From: Edaphobacter paludis
GTDB taxonomy: Bacteria > Acidobacteriota > Terriglobia > Terriglobales > Acidobacteriaceae
Direction of reading: 5' to 3'
Assembly: GCF_039993895.1 (NCBI RefSeq)
Contig: NZ_CP121194.1
Coordinates: 3,844,001-3,908,000 of the forward strand
Length of the DNA stretch: 64,000 nucleotides
The position numbers and the translations under genes are program-made. The notes under the pieces were generated by a model, which saw nothing but the letters and a program-made list of their open reading frames with translations, made no database searches and had not been told where the DNA came from. Below are positions 51,016 to 60,409 of the stretch, piece after piece (the stretch's first letter is position 1; each line of letters opens with the position of its first letter).

Positions 51016-52827
51016 ATGGCTTTGTTTCGAGAAGTGGCCGATCTCGCTGAGACACTGGCTGCGGAGCCGGGTCGGTTGAAGAAGCGTGCCGCGATTGCCA
51101 AGGCGATTGCAGCAGTCCACGCGGCTGCGCCGGAGAGCGACGACGCCGGATTGTTTGCGCTGTATCTGTCGGGCACACCCTTTGCCGAGGCCGACCCCCG
51201 CAAGCTGAACGCCGGAGGAGCGCTGTTGACCAAGGCGCTCCTGTCAGTAAGCGGAGCCACAAGTGCTGCCCTTCACGCAGCATACAAACGGCATGGCGAT
51301 CTGGGGGCCGCGGCCTTTGATTTACTGCACGACCGGGAACAGGGATCACGGATCAGGGATCAGGCTTTAGCGCTGGACGAGGTGGCCACGGCATTTGCGG
51401 CCATGGTCACGGCGAAGACTACGGCGGCCCGAGCTGCCCTTGTGGAAGGACTATTGCGTCGCGCCACTCCTCTGGAAGCAAAGTATCTGCTGAAGCTGAT
51501 GAGCGGAGACATGCGCATTGGCGTCAAGCAGAGTCTGGTCGAAGAGGCGATAGCGGTTGCGGCTGAAGCCCCGGTTGCGGAGGTTCGCAACGCCGTGATG
51601 CTGGAGGCCGACCTTGCCTCGGCACTGCGGCGGGCGTTCGCGGGAACGCTGGCGGAGGCTCGGATGCGGCTGTTTCATCCGCTGGGGTTCATGCTGGCCA
51701 GCCCGGTCGACTCGCCCGAAGAAGCCGCGGAGCGGTTCGCCAACAAGCAGAATGCTGCCTCCGTCGAAGCATTTCTCGAGGACAAGTACGACGGCATGCG
51801 GGCGCAGGTGCACTGCGGCGACGCCGAGCAGCCGGGCCGCGTCACCATCTATTCGCGAAACCGCGAGGACGTGACCGAGAGCTTCCCCGATCTCGCCGAG
51901 GCGTTTGCGCAGGTGCGCGAGCCGCTGATCTTTGATGGAGAGATCCTTGGCTGGGACATCAAAGCTGGCCGGGCTCTGCCGTTCGCCGTACTGGGACAGC
52001 GCATCGGCAGGAAGCGCGTCTCCAACGAATGGCGGCAGCAGGTTCCGGTGGTATTCATTGCGTTCGATCTGATGTACGCAGGCGGCGAGTTACTGCTCAA
52101 TCTGCCGCTCGGCGAGAGGCGCAACCGGCTCGAGGCCGCGGCGGAGCGCCTGGTCGAGAAGCTACGCTCTCCGCTGACGGTTGATGAGCGCAAGAGCGCA
52201 GCGCAGACAGCGATGTTCATGCAGCCCGACGGCGAGGGCGTAGAACGCATGATCCTATCGCCTGCGCGTCTGGTTCAATCGGCGGAAGATATCGAGCGCG
52301 CCTACGCCGATGCCCGCGCCCGGGCGAATGAGGGAGTAATGCTGAAGGCCGCCGCCTCGGAGTATCAACCGGGACGGCGCGGGCTGGCGTGGGTGAAGTT
52401 GAAGCGCGAACTAGCCACGCTCGACGTTGTTGTGACCGGTGCGGAACTTGGGCACGGAAAACGTGCGGGCATCCTCAGCGACTACACCTTCGCCGTGCGC
52501 AGTGCTGACAGCGAGCTGCTCAATGTGGGCAAGGCATACTCCGGCCTGACCGACGCCGAGATAGCGGAGATGAGCGCATGGATGATGGAACACACGCTCG
52601 AAGACCAGGGCTACTTCCGCACCGTCGAGCCGCTGATGGTGCTCGAAGTCGCCTTCAACAACATCATGCGCAGCAACCGCCATGCCAGTGGATTCGCGCT
52701 GCGGTTTCCACGGATTATCCGCATCCGCACAGACAAGCCCGTAAGCGAGATCGACACGGTGGAGCGAGTAGAGGAGATCTATCAATCGCAGGTGGACAAG
52801 CCGGTAGAGAATGCAACAAGCCACTGA
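51016..52827 (+). CDS. ATP-dependent DNA ligase
   Basis: A 603-aa ATP-type DNA ligase, separate from the NAD-type LigA that bacteria need. The N-terminal helical domain has LTKALLSVSGATSAALHAAY and KYLLKLMSGDMRIGVKQSLV. The adenylation motif I is EDKYDGMRAQVH (Lys that carries AMP). Other motifs are YSRNREDVTESFPDLAEAFA, FDGEILGW (motif III-like), FIAFDLMYAGGELLLNLPL, EGVMLKAAASEYQPG (motif IV) and LAWVKLKRE (motif V). The C-terminal OB-fold begins at LDVVVTGAELGHGKRAGILS and includes PRIIRIRTDKP. This layout resembles archaeal and bacterial LigB-type enzymes that function in repair. ATG 51016 is preceded by GAGAGGTCTTGAG. A hairpin follows the stop. Confidence 0.92.
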   Translation: MALFREVADLAETLAAEPGRLKKRAAIAKAIAAVHAAAPESDDAGLFALYLSGTPFAEADPRKLNAGGALLTKALLSVSGATSAALHAAYKRHGDLGAAAFDLLHDREQGSRIRDQALALDEVATAFAAMVTAKTTAARAALVEGLLRRATPLEAKYLLKLMSGDMRIGVKQSLVEEAIAVAAEAPVAEVRNAVMLEADLASALRRAFAGTLAEARMRLFHPLGFMLASPVDSPEEAAERFANKQNAASVEAFLEDKYDGMRAQVHCGDAEQPGRVTIYSRNREDVTESFPDLAEAFAQVREPLIFDGEILGWDIKAGRALPFAVLGQRIGRKRVSNEWRQQVPVVFIAFDLMYAGGELLLNLPLGERRNRLEAAAERLVEKLRSPLTVDERKSAAQTAMFMQPDGEGVERMILSPARLVQSAEDIERAYADARARANEGVMLKAAASEYQPGRRGLAWVKLKRELATLDVVVTGAELGHGKRAGILSDYTFAVRSADSELLNVGKAYSGLTDAEIAEMSAWMMEHTLEDQGYFRTVEPLMVLEVAFNNIMRSNRHASGFALRFPRIIRIRTDKPVSEIDTVERVEEIYQSQVDKPVENATSH

Positions 52828-52856
52828 AAAAGGCCGCCATCGGGCGACCCTTTTCA
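52822..52856. terminator. Hairpin after DNA ligase gene
   Basis: CTGAAAA and TTTTCAG flank an imperfect GC core (GGCCGCC / GGGCGACC) with a three-base loop, overlapping the ligase stop codon and ending 22 bases before the opposing PEP-CTERM stop. It could serve both genes. Confidence 0.45.
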
Positions 52857-52877
52857 GCAAAGCAGTTTGATTGCAGG

Positions 52878-53423
52878 TTAGACGAAGAGCTTTCTGCGAA
52901 CGACGCCAGCAGCAGCCAGCAATCCACTGCCGAGCAGTACAAGGCTGGAAGGCTCAGGCACCGGGCTGGAGTCAGGTCCGAGGACATTGCCTGTGGACAG
53001 GCCATTGCTGTCCAGAATGGCAAAGTCAACGAGGCCGGGAGCTGCCAGAGAGGTAATGCTCAAAGTGCCCACCGAAAAAGGAATGCTTCTTCCTTGTTCG
53101 ATTGAAAAGAGACTTCCGACAGTGACTGATGTGGAATCGAAGTTCGCTATACCGAAGTCATCGGCGAGAGCGCCGCTCAATTCAGCATCGGTCACTCCGG
53201 AGAGGCCAGTGAGTTGAAAGCCATCGAGAAAAAAGATGGTTGTATGCTCGTCAAAAGTGAGGGCATAGTTGTAGGTATTGCCGGTATGGTTTTCCAGGGT
53301 GATGGAGTCGGCTTTCGCCAGAGGGGCGAACGCGAAGGCAGAGGCGAGCAGTGCAACGACAAACAATTTGATCTTCAAAGCAGGTCTCCCAGTTTTTGGT
53401 GAATATGCGCCTGGAGAATGCAT
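52878..53423 (-). CDS. PEP-CTERM sorted exported protein
   Basis: A 181-aa protein if started at ATG 53423. The C-terminus SPVPEPSSLVLLGSGLLAAA and GVVRRKLFV is a PEP-CTERM tail: PEP motif, hydrophobic helix, basic end, used by exosortase systems for export and surface sorting. An N-terminal signal (KLFVVALLASAFAFAPLAKA) follows. The middle is a beta-rich low-identity region (SITLENHTGNTYNYALTFDE). TTG 53378 is an alternative start with GGGAG seven bases upstream, giving a more compact signal, so the N-terminus is unsettled. I saw no exosortase or matching glycan locus in this window. It converges on the DNA ligase gene. Function unknown. Confidence 0.82.
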   Translation of the reverse strand: MHSPGAYSPKTGRPALKIKLFVVALLASAFAFAPLAKADSITLENHTGNTYNYALTFDEHTTIFFLDGFQLTGLSGVTDAELSGALADDFGIANFDSTSVTVGSLFSIEQGRSIPFSVGTLSITSLAAPGLVDFAILDSNGLSTGNVLGPDSSPVPEPSSLVLLGSGLLAAAGVVRRKLFV

Positions 53424-53598
53424 TTGAATGTCCAAACCTCTTTGCCTTTATTTTGTTATAGATAGAAAGTGGAAATTTAGGTAACTCTGCAAAATCTTGC
53501 GTGCCCTGCGCCAGGCAGCGCCACTATGCAATCTCGCGGCAAATGAAAATCGATCCACTTCGCGCATCGCAGGCGATGTCAGCGCCATCGAACCCATT

Positions 53599-54633
<1,035 letters not shown>

Positions 54634-54666
54634 ACTTTATTCGAAGGTTGGCGCAAATCGTGACAA

Positions 54667-54698
54667 TGGGAATGAGGCCGGGCGGGGTTTCATTCCCA
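54667..54698 (+). terminator. Hairpin after aldo/keto reductase gene
   Basis: TGGGAATGA (54667-54675) pairs exactly with TCATTCCCA (54690-54698) around a 14-base G-rich loop. No U tract follows, so terminator function is plausible but unproven. Confidence 0.5.
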
Positions 54699-54776
54699 TA
54701 ATTGCACTGCATTTCAGCCTCAACTTTCACGAGACTGGCTGAAACTTACTTTTAGCGGTAACGTCATATTACTCAC

Positions 54777-55127
54777 ATGAACGCGGCAGAACTGCAAGAC
54801 CACCTCCATACGCTTGAAGAGCGGCTCTTCCACCCCAGCCGTGAGAAGAACCGCGCCGACCTTATCCCCTTGTTTGCTCAGGATTTTCAGGAATACTGTA
54901 GCTCAGGTCGAATCTACAGCCGCCAACAGGCCATCGACGACCTGATGGCAAGTTCCCCCCGCAACGCCACCATCAGCCATTTCTATGTCACGGTGCTGGC
55001 TCCCGACGTTGCGCTCGCGACCTATCATGCCACGACTGCTCTGCACACCTCGCATCGATCCTCTCTCTGGGTCTTTCGCGATAAGCGCTGGCAGTTGCTG
55101 TTTCATCAGGGCACCATCGCCTCGTGA
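54777..55127 (+). CDS. DUF4440 / NTF2-like small protein
   Basis: A 116-aa single-domain protein of the NTF2-like (SnoaL/DUF4440) superfamily. The pattern is LQDHLHTLEERLFHPSREKN, then LIPLFAQDFQEYCSSGRIYS, RQQAIDDLMASS, ISHFYVTVLAPDVALATYHA and a final beta-strand with SLWVFRDKRWQLLFHQG. The conical-barrel fold usually forms a pocket for a small ligand, and members serve as isomerases, hydrolases or binding proteins. No catalytic residue stands out. It has no signal peptide. ATG 54777 is preceded by an AT-rich stretch. The last codons lie in the left arm of an intrinsic terminator at 55120-55150 shared with the opposing gene. Function unknown. Confidence 0.8.
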   Translation: MNAAELQDHLHTLEERLFHPSREKNRADLIPLFAQDFQEYCSSGRIYSRQQAIDDLMASSPRNATISHFYVTVLAPDVALATYHATTALHTSHRSSLWVFRDKRWQLLFHQGTIAS

Positions 55128-55150
55128 GGTGGTACTTCACGAGGTTTTTT
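55120..55150 (+). terminator. Intrinsic terminator formed across two convergent stop codons
   Basis: CCTCGTGA (55120-55127) pairs exactly with TCACGAGG (55137-55144) with a 9-base loop, then TTTTTT (55145-55150). The left arm contains the stop of the DUF4440 gene; the right arm contains the complement of the stop of the opposing oxidoreductase gene, whose C-terminal codons are the U tract. Confidence 0.85.
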
Positions 55151-56834
55151 CCTCGTGATACTGCTGCTCCGTATTGATCTCCCAGAGAGCGCGCTTGTCC
55201 ACGTTTCCAGCCAGAATTCCATCGACCGCCGTCATCGCGGTGAGCATGCTGTGGTCCTGGTTGTTGTACTTGTGCATTCCGTTGCGGCCCACCAGAAACA
55301 GGTTCTCAAAACTATCCGTAAACGACCGCAGCTCGTCGAAACGGTTGTAAGTGCCAAAGTAGGCAGGGTAGGTCTTTGGCACCCGGACCACATGACCATC
55401 CCTCACGTCCTCGGCGTTAAGGATGCCAATCTTCGCGACTTCGGCGATGGCAAATCTCTTCAGGTCCTCGTCGGACATCTTCCACAGATCATCGGTTTCG
55501 TAGCAGAAATATTCAAGCCCGATCCATACCTTATCTGGGTCGGCCACAAGATGCGGGCTCCAGTTATTAAAAATTTGTAACCGTCCCAGGAGCACATCCG
55601 GCTCCTGCACATAGATCCAGGTATCTTTCAGCAGGCCGCCATCGGATTCATGTACTTTCAACCGGTCCACCAGCAGACCCACGGTGATAAAGTCGCGGTA
55701 CTGCAAGCCCTCGCTGACCTCGCGCACGTTTTCCGGCACAGACGCATCGATCGCCTGCACCAACTCGCGCATCGGCATGGTCGAAAAGAAGTAGTCTCCC
55801 GCAAAGGTCTGGCGTTCGCCGGCATCGTTCGTCGCATCGATGGAGACGACCCGCTTGCCGTCGCAATGGATCCTGTCGACCCGCCACCCGAGATTGATCT
55901 CTCCTCCTCCGGCGCGGACGAGATCGGCCACATGCTCCCATAGCTGTCCCGGCCCGAACTTCGGATAGAGGAAGCGCTCGATCAGGCTGGTTTCAGTCTC
56001 CTTTTGCGAGACATCTTTCGACTTCTTTCGACTCAATGTCTCCTTTGCAAAATGCTTCACTGCGGCGATGAGGCTCAGCCCTTTAATTCGCTGCGCACCC
56101 CATTCGGCGGAGATTTGTTCGCAGGGTTTCCCCCAGACCTTCTCCGTATAGCTTTTGAAGAAAGTCAGATAGAGCTGCCGCCCAAATCGGTTGATCAGGA
56201 AATCCTCGAGGCTCTTCTCCGGCTTGATCTGGCTTACCTGCGATATTGTGTAACTGACGACGACCTTAATTGTTTGAGCCACGCCCAAATTCTTCAGCGT
56301 AGTAGCAGTCAGCGTAATCGGATAGTCGAAAAACTTTCGCAGATAATAAATCCGGCTCTTTCGCGGACGAACCAACATCACCAGATCAGGATCGACGGGC
56401 ATTGCCACCATTGTTGCGGTGTAGCCGGACTCGCTGGAGTTGAGTGCGACCTCGACGCCTGTTTGATTGGGGTGGGCCTGCTCTCTTTTAGCGAGCAGCG
56501 GGCCAGCCCCACGAAGGACGGGCTCTTCCAGCAAGCGGGCAGGAATAGCCACAACGCAACGATCACCTTCTGCACTCGCCGTTTGAGGGCAGGAGCTATC
56601 CACCTCAAGCGGCATCAGATCGAGCCACCACTGCATCACCCGGTCGCTCTTCGAGAAGAAGCGGTGCCCGCCAATGTCCATGCGGTTGCCTTTGTAGCGG
56701 ACGGTCCGAGAGATGCCGCCAACTTCGTGGCTGGCCTCGAGCACAATCGGAGTTACATCACTGCGCCGGAGAAACTCAAGCGCCGCGGTGAGCCCCGCTG
56801 GCCCCGCGCCAATAATGATCGCTCGTTTAGCCAT
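55137..56834 (-). CDS. NAD(P)/FAD-dependent oxidoreductase (COG1232-like)
   Basis: A 565-aa flavoprotein from ATG 56834. The N-terminal dinucleotide-binding motif is [20 protein letters not shown], followed by the FAD-contact block [20 protein letters not shown] and [20 protein letters not shown]. Later family blocks are [40 protein letters not shown] and [39 protein letters not shown] is typical of the amine-oxidase/protoporphyrinogen-oxidase superfamily. Similar proteins often sit in glycan biosynthesis clusters as UDP-galactopyranose-mutase-like enzymes, but none of the neighbours here is such a gene. Compared with relatives I know, there is an extra segment of about 40 residues near 90-135. 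Substrate is unknown. Confidence 0.85.
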   Translation of the reverse strand: MAKRAIIIGAGPAGLTAALEFLRRSDVTPIVLEASHEVGGISRTVRYKGNRMDIGGHRFFSKSDRVMQWWLDLMPLEVDSSCPQTASAEGDRCVVAIPARLLEEPVLRGAGPLLAKREQAHPNQTGVEVALNSSESGYTATMVAMPVDPDLVMLVRPRKSRIYYLRKFFDYPITLTATTLKNLGVAQTIKVVVSYTISQVSQIKPEKSLEDFLINRFGRQLYLTFFKSYTEKVWGKPCEQISAEWGAQRIKGLSLIAAVKHFAKETLSRKKSKDVSQKETETSLIERFLYPKFGPGQLWEHVADLVRAGGGEINLGWRVDRIHCDGKRVVSIDATNDAGERQTFAGDYFFSTMPMRELVQAIDASVPENVREVSEGLQYRDFITVGLLVDRLKVHESDGGLLKDTWIYVQEPDVLLGRLQIFNNWSPHLVADPDKVWIGLEYFCYETDDLWKMSDEDLKRFAIAEVAKIGILNAEDVRDGHVVRVPKTYPAYFGTYNRFDELRSFTDSFENLFLVGRNGMHKYNNQDHSMLTAMTAVDGILAGNVDKRALWEINTEQQYHEEKTS

Positions 56835-56985
56835 CAATCGCTGTAGGCCTGTCGCCCCCCTGAGTCAGACCCAAGTATAGGGTCAAGAGTGAGCAACAGT
56901 TTTCACTTCGGGGAGCTGCCCCAGAAGTATCTCTGCAGCGAGTTCTCCGCGAAGCCATCCGAAGTTGAGCCGCCCTGCATTTCCA

Positions 56986-59604
56986 TCAAGGTGCAACGCG
57001 ATCGGTAACGCTAAACAGCAGGTCACCCTTGCTCCCTGCATCCACCACCACATGATCGCCATGGAGCACGCTGCCGTCGAGAATCTTGACCGCCAGCTTG
57101 TCCTGCACCATCCGCTGGATGGCCCGCTTCAGTGGCCGCGCACCGTAGGCGCGGTCGTATCCGGCGGTGAAGATTGCGTGACGTGCCTTGTCGGTCAGCT
57201 CAAGCGTGATCTTGCGGTCGTCCAGCAACGTTTGCAGGTCCTTGAGCCGCAGATCGACGATGTGGGTCAACTGCTCGTCACCCAGCGGATGGAAGACGAC
57301 GATGTCGTCCACGCGATTGAGGAACTCCGGCCGGAACTGCTGACGCAGCGCATCCATCACGCGCCCTTTCGCCTCTTCGAAGCCCTCTTCGCCTGACGCC
57401 CAGGCCGTGGACAACTGCGACGCGCCGACGTTCGAGGTCATGATGAGCACGGTATTTTTGAAGTCGACCGTGCGCCCCTTCGAGTCCGTCAGCCGCCCGT
57501 CGTCGAGCACCTGCAGCAGCACATTGAAGACGTCGGGATGCGCCTTCTCGATCTCGTCGAAGAGAATGACTGCGTAAGGGCGGCGGCGAACAGCTTCGGT
57601 CAGTTGACCGCCTTCGTCGTAGCCGACGTAGCCCGGAGGCGCGCCGATCAGCCGCGCCACGGCATGTTTCTCCATGTACTCGCTCATGTCGATGCGCACC
57701 ATGGCCGCCTCGTCATCGAAGAGAAATTCGGCGAGCGCACGCGCAGTCTCGGTTTTACCGACGCCGGTTGGCCCAAGAAAGATGAATGAGCCGATAGGCC
57801 GCTTCGGATCGCTCAACCCTGCGCGGCTGCGGCGAATGGCGTTGGCCACTGCGCTGAGCGCCTCGTCCTGTCCAACGACCCGCTCGCGCAGACGGTCTTC
57901 CATCTGCACCAGCTTCTGAGTTTCCCCTTCAAGCATCTTGTTGATGGGGATGCCGGTCCATTTGGAGACGATGGCGGCGACGTCCTCTTCGTCGACCTCT
58001 TCTTTCAGCAGCCGCGTCGAATTTCCGGCGACATTATCCTGCGTCGTCGTCAGGGTCTTCAACTCCGCTTCCATCTTGGGAATCTCGCCGTACTGTAGTT
58101 CGGCGGCGCGTTGGAGATTGCCCTTGCGGGTCTCTTCGCCCGCCTGGAAACGCAGCGACTCCAGCTTTTCCTTCAACTCGGCGATACGGCCGATAGCGCC
58201 GCGTTCGGTCTGCCAGCGGGCGCGCAGGCCAGCCGCTTTTTCTTTCACCTCGGCAAGCTCGCGCTCGACGATCTCCAGACGTTCTTTGGAGCCGGGGTCG
58301 GTCTCGCGTTTGAGCGCGGCGCGTTCGATTTCAAGTGAGGTTCCGCGACGCTCCAGATCGTCAATCTCGACCGGGACAGAGCCGATCTGAATAGCCAGTG
58401 CTGCCGCTGCTTCGTCGACGAGGTCGATAGCCTTATCGGGCAGAAAACGGTCGGAGATATAGCGATGGGATAGTGTCGCCGCCGCGACGATGGCCGAGTC
58501 CTTGATCCGCACCTTGTGGTGCGCCTCGTACCTTTCTTTCAGTCCGCGCAGAATGGCAATGGTGTCCTCAACGTTAGGCTCGCCCACATAGACGACCTGG
58601 AAGCGGCGTTCGAGGGCGGCGTCCTTCTCGATATATTTGCGGTATTCGTTGAGTGTCGTGGCTCCGATGGCACGCAGGCCGCCGCGGGCCAACGCCGGTT
58701 TGAGCATATTCGAGGCGTCCATTGCGCCCTCGGCTGCACCCGCGCCAACCAGGGTATGCAACTCATCGATGAACAAGATGACCTCACCGTTCGATTCTTC
58801 GATCTCTTTGAGAACGGCTTTGAGGCGATCTTCAAACTCGCCGCGAAATTTTGCCCCTGCGATCATCGCGCCGAGGTCGAGCGCGCAGACGCGCTTGTTC
58901 TTGAGAATCTCGGGAACGTCGCCGAGGAAGATCCGGCGCGCCAAACCTTCTACGATTGCGGTCTTGCCCACACCAGGCTCTCCGATGAGCACCGGATTAT
59001 TTTTCGTTCGGCGGGAGAGCACCTGTACGACGCGGCGAATCTCCTCGTCGCGGCCAATGACGGGGTCGAGTTTGCCGCGACGGGCTAAATCGGTGAGGTC
59101 CTTGGCGTATTTTTCGAGTGCCTGAAACTTTCCTTCGGGGTTCTGGTCGGTAACGCGTTGCGAGCCGCGCACGGCGCTGAGGGCCTTGAGAATTGCCTCA
59201 TGCGTTCCGCCCAGCGTCGCCAGCGCAGATTGCACGGCGTCGCCCTTTTGCTGCGACAGCGCCAACAGCAGGTGTTCGGTCGAGAGGTAATCGTCCTTGA
59301 AGTTTTCAGCTTCCTTGAAGGCCTGCTCCAACACTTTTTGCAAAGCCGCGCTCATGCTGGGCTGCGCCCCGCCCTGAACCTTAGGCAGCTTGGCGATGGC
59401 GGAGTTGACGCCCGAGAGCAGTTGCTCGACCAGTACGCCGACCTTTTCAAGGACTGGGATCACGACGCCTTCACGATCTTCGAGCAGCGCCGCCATCAGG
59501 TGCAGAGGAAGCACCTCCGGATTCCCGTTTTCCGCCGCGTGGCCGCTGGCAGCCTGAACCGCCTCCTGCGACTTGACTGTCAACCGTTCCCACTTGATCG
59601 CCAT
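56986..59604 (-). CDS. clpB: ATP-dependent chaperone ClpB
   Basis: An 872-aa Hsp100 disaggregase that works with DnaK to rescue aggregated protein in the cytoplasm. The N-domain has [20 protein letters not shown] and [19 protein letters not shown]1 has Walker [16 protein letters not shown] and Walker [19 protein letters not shown]. The ClpB-type middle coiled coil spans about residues 400-530 ([20 protein letters not shown]). NBD2 has [20 protein letters not shown] and [20 protein letters not shown]. The start is ATG 59604 (MAIKWERL), because AGGAG lies about seven bases upstream; the ATG at 59610 is too close to it. hsp20 lies upstream, with an intrinsic terminator between the two genes, so clpB may have its own promoter. 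Confidence 0.96.
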   Translation of the reverse strand: MAIKWERLTVKSQEAVQAASGHAAENGNPEVLPLHLMAALLEDREGVVIPVLEKVGVLVEQLLSGVNSAIAKLPKVQGGAQPSMSAALQKVLEQAFKEAENFKDDYLSTEHLLLALSQQKGDAVQSALATLGGTHEAILKALSAVRGSQRVTDQNPEGKFQALEKYAKDLTDLARRGKLDPVIGRDEEIRRVVQVLSRRTKNNPVLIGEPGVGKTAIVEGLARRIFLGDVPEILKNKRVCALDLGAMIAGAKFRGEFEDRLKAVLKEIEESNGEVILFIDELHTLVGAGAAEGAMDASNMLKPALARGGLRAIGATTLNEYRKYIEKDAALERRFQVVYVGEPNVEDTIAILRGLKERYEAHHKVRIKDSAIVAAATLSHRYISDRFLPDKAIDLVDEAAAALAIQIGSVPVEIDDLERRGTSLEIERAALKRETDPGSKERLEIVERELAEVKEKAAGLRARWQTERGAIGRIAELKEKLESLRFQAGEETRKGNLQRAAELQYGEIPKMEAELKTLTTTQDNVAGNSTRLLKEEVDEEDVAAIVSKWTGIPINKMLEGETQKLVQMEDRLRERVVGQDEALSAVANAIRRSRAGLSDPKRPIGSFIFLGPTGVGKTETARALAEFLFDDEAAMVRIDMSEYMEKHAVARLIGAPPGYVGYDEGGQLTEAVRRRPYAVILFDEIEKAHPDVFNVLLQVLDDGRLTDSKGRTVDFKNTVLIMTSNVGASQLSTAWASGEEGFEEAKGRVMDALRQQFRPEFLNRVDDIVVFHPLGDEQLTHIVDLRLKDLQTLLDDRKITLELTDKARHAIFTAGYDRAYGARPLKRAIQRMVQDKLAVKILDGSVLHGDHVVVDAGSKGDLLFSVTDRVAP

Positions 59605-59651
59605 GCGCATGCTCCTTTTAGTCTTCTATGTCTTTGATCCAAATTATTTAC

Positions 59652-59686
59652 AAAAAAGGCGGCGCCATTTGGAAAATGGCCCCGCC
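59652..59686 (-). terminator. Intrinsic terminator between hsp20 and clpB
   Basis: On the minus strand GGCGGGGCCATTT (59686-59674) pairs with AAATGGCGCCGCC (59670-59658) with one mismatch and a three-base loop, followed by TTTTTT. It would end hsp20 transcripts or reduce read-through into clpB. Confidence 0.8.
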
Positions 59687-59712
59687 CCTATCTTGCGCCA
59701 ACATTATGCACT

Positions 59713-60234
59713 TCAGGCTGCGGATTTTGAAGATTGCTTCACTTCTTCGGGTTTGCCCGCCTCGATATGCTTTGAGCTGCCGACTGCGATCTTTACCTGC
59801 TTCGGTTTGGACTCCGCCTTCTTGGGTAGAGAGATACTCAACACCCCAGCATCATAATTCGCCTCGACGGCATTCGTATCTACCGTCTGCGGAAGGCTGA
59901 AGCTGCGGACAAAGCTGCCATACCGGCGTTCGATGCGATGGAAGTTCTCCTCCTTCTCATCGGTCTCGAACTTTCGCTCTCCCTTGATTGTCAGAGTCTG
60001 GTTTTCGACATGGATGTCGAAGTCGTCCTGCTTGACTCCCGGCGCTTCGACTTTCAATACCAGCTTATGTTCGTCCTCGTACACGTCTACCGCCGGAATG
60101 AAGCTGCCAGACATAATCTCATCGCCGGCGTCAGGCCGGGCAAAGTCGTTGAAGATTGAGTTGAGACGATTCTGTAAGACAGCCACGTCCGGAAGTGGCG
60201 AACGGAACGGCACAAATCGGGTTAGGGTAGTCAT
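59713..60234 (-). CDS. Hsp20/alpha-crystallin small heat-shock protein
   Basis: A 173-aa ATP-independent holdase that keeps unfolding proteins soluble for refolding by ClpB and DnaK. The N-terminal arm has LQNRLNSIFNDFARPDAGDE. The alpha-crystallin domain runs from FIPAVDVYEDEHKLVLKVEA, PGVKQDDFDIHVENQTLTIK and GERKFETDEKEENFHRIERR through YGSFVRSFSLPQTVDTNAVE to ANYDAGVLSISLPKKAESKP. The conserved AxxxxGVL signature is AxYDAGVL here. The C-terminal tail is Lys/Ser-rich and carries no clear IxI motif, apart from VKIAV. ATG 60234 has GAGGAGAGG upstream. A terminator separates it from clpB. The leader upstream (60235-60350) has dyad symmetries but no CIRCE element. Confidence 0.93.
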   Translation of the reverse strand: MTTLTRFVPFRSPLPDVAVLQNRLNSIFNDFARPDAGDEIMSGSFIPAVDVYEDEHKLVLKVEAPGVKQDDFDIHVENQTLTIKGERKFETDEKEENFHRIERRYGSFVRSFSLPQTVDTNAVEANYDAGVLSISLPKKAESKPKQVKIAVGSSKHIEAGKPEEVKQSSKSAA

Positions 60235-60353
60235 TTTTTCCTCTCCTCAAAATAATTGACCGGGATTGAGTGTCGGTCTACCAATATAGACGCGACGTGG
60301 ATAAAAAGGTTGCATATTATTTGATAGCAACTCGCTCATATTTATTCGAATGC

Positions 60354-60391
60354 AAAAAGAAACCGCGCCTCCTGGAGGCGCGGTTTCTTTT
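60354..60391. terminator. Bidirectional intrinsic terminator between TonB receptor 3 and hsp20 region
   Basis: AAGAAACCGCGCCTCC and its complement (60358-60390) form a long GC-rich stem with a short loop, with A-rich sequence to the left and T-rich sequence to the right. It lies 19 bases after the receptor stop (minus strand). Confidence 0.9.
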
Positions 60392-60409
60392 GTATTGATT
60401 CGGTTGGGG

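Noticed and set aside
60235..60350. CIRCE or sigma32-type heat-shock promoter upstream of hsp20
   Set aside because: No TTAGCACTC-N9-GAGTGCTAA and no convincing CTTGAAA/CCCCAT pair; only weak dyads are present.
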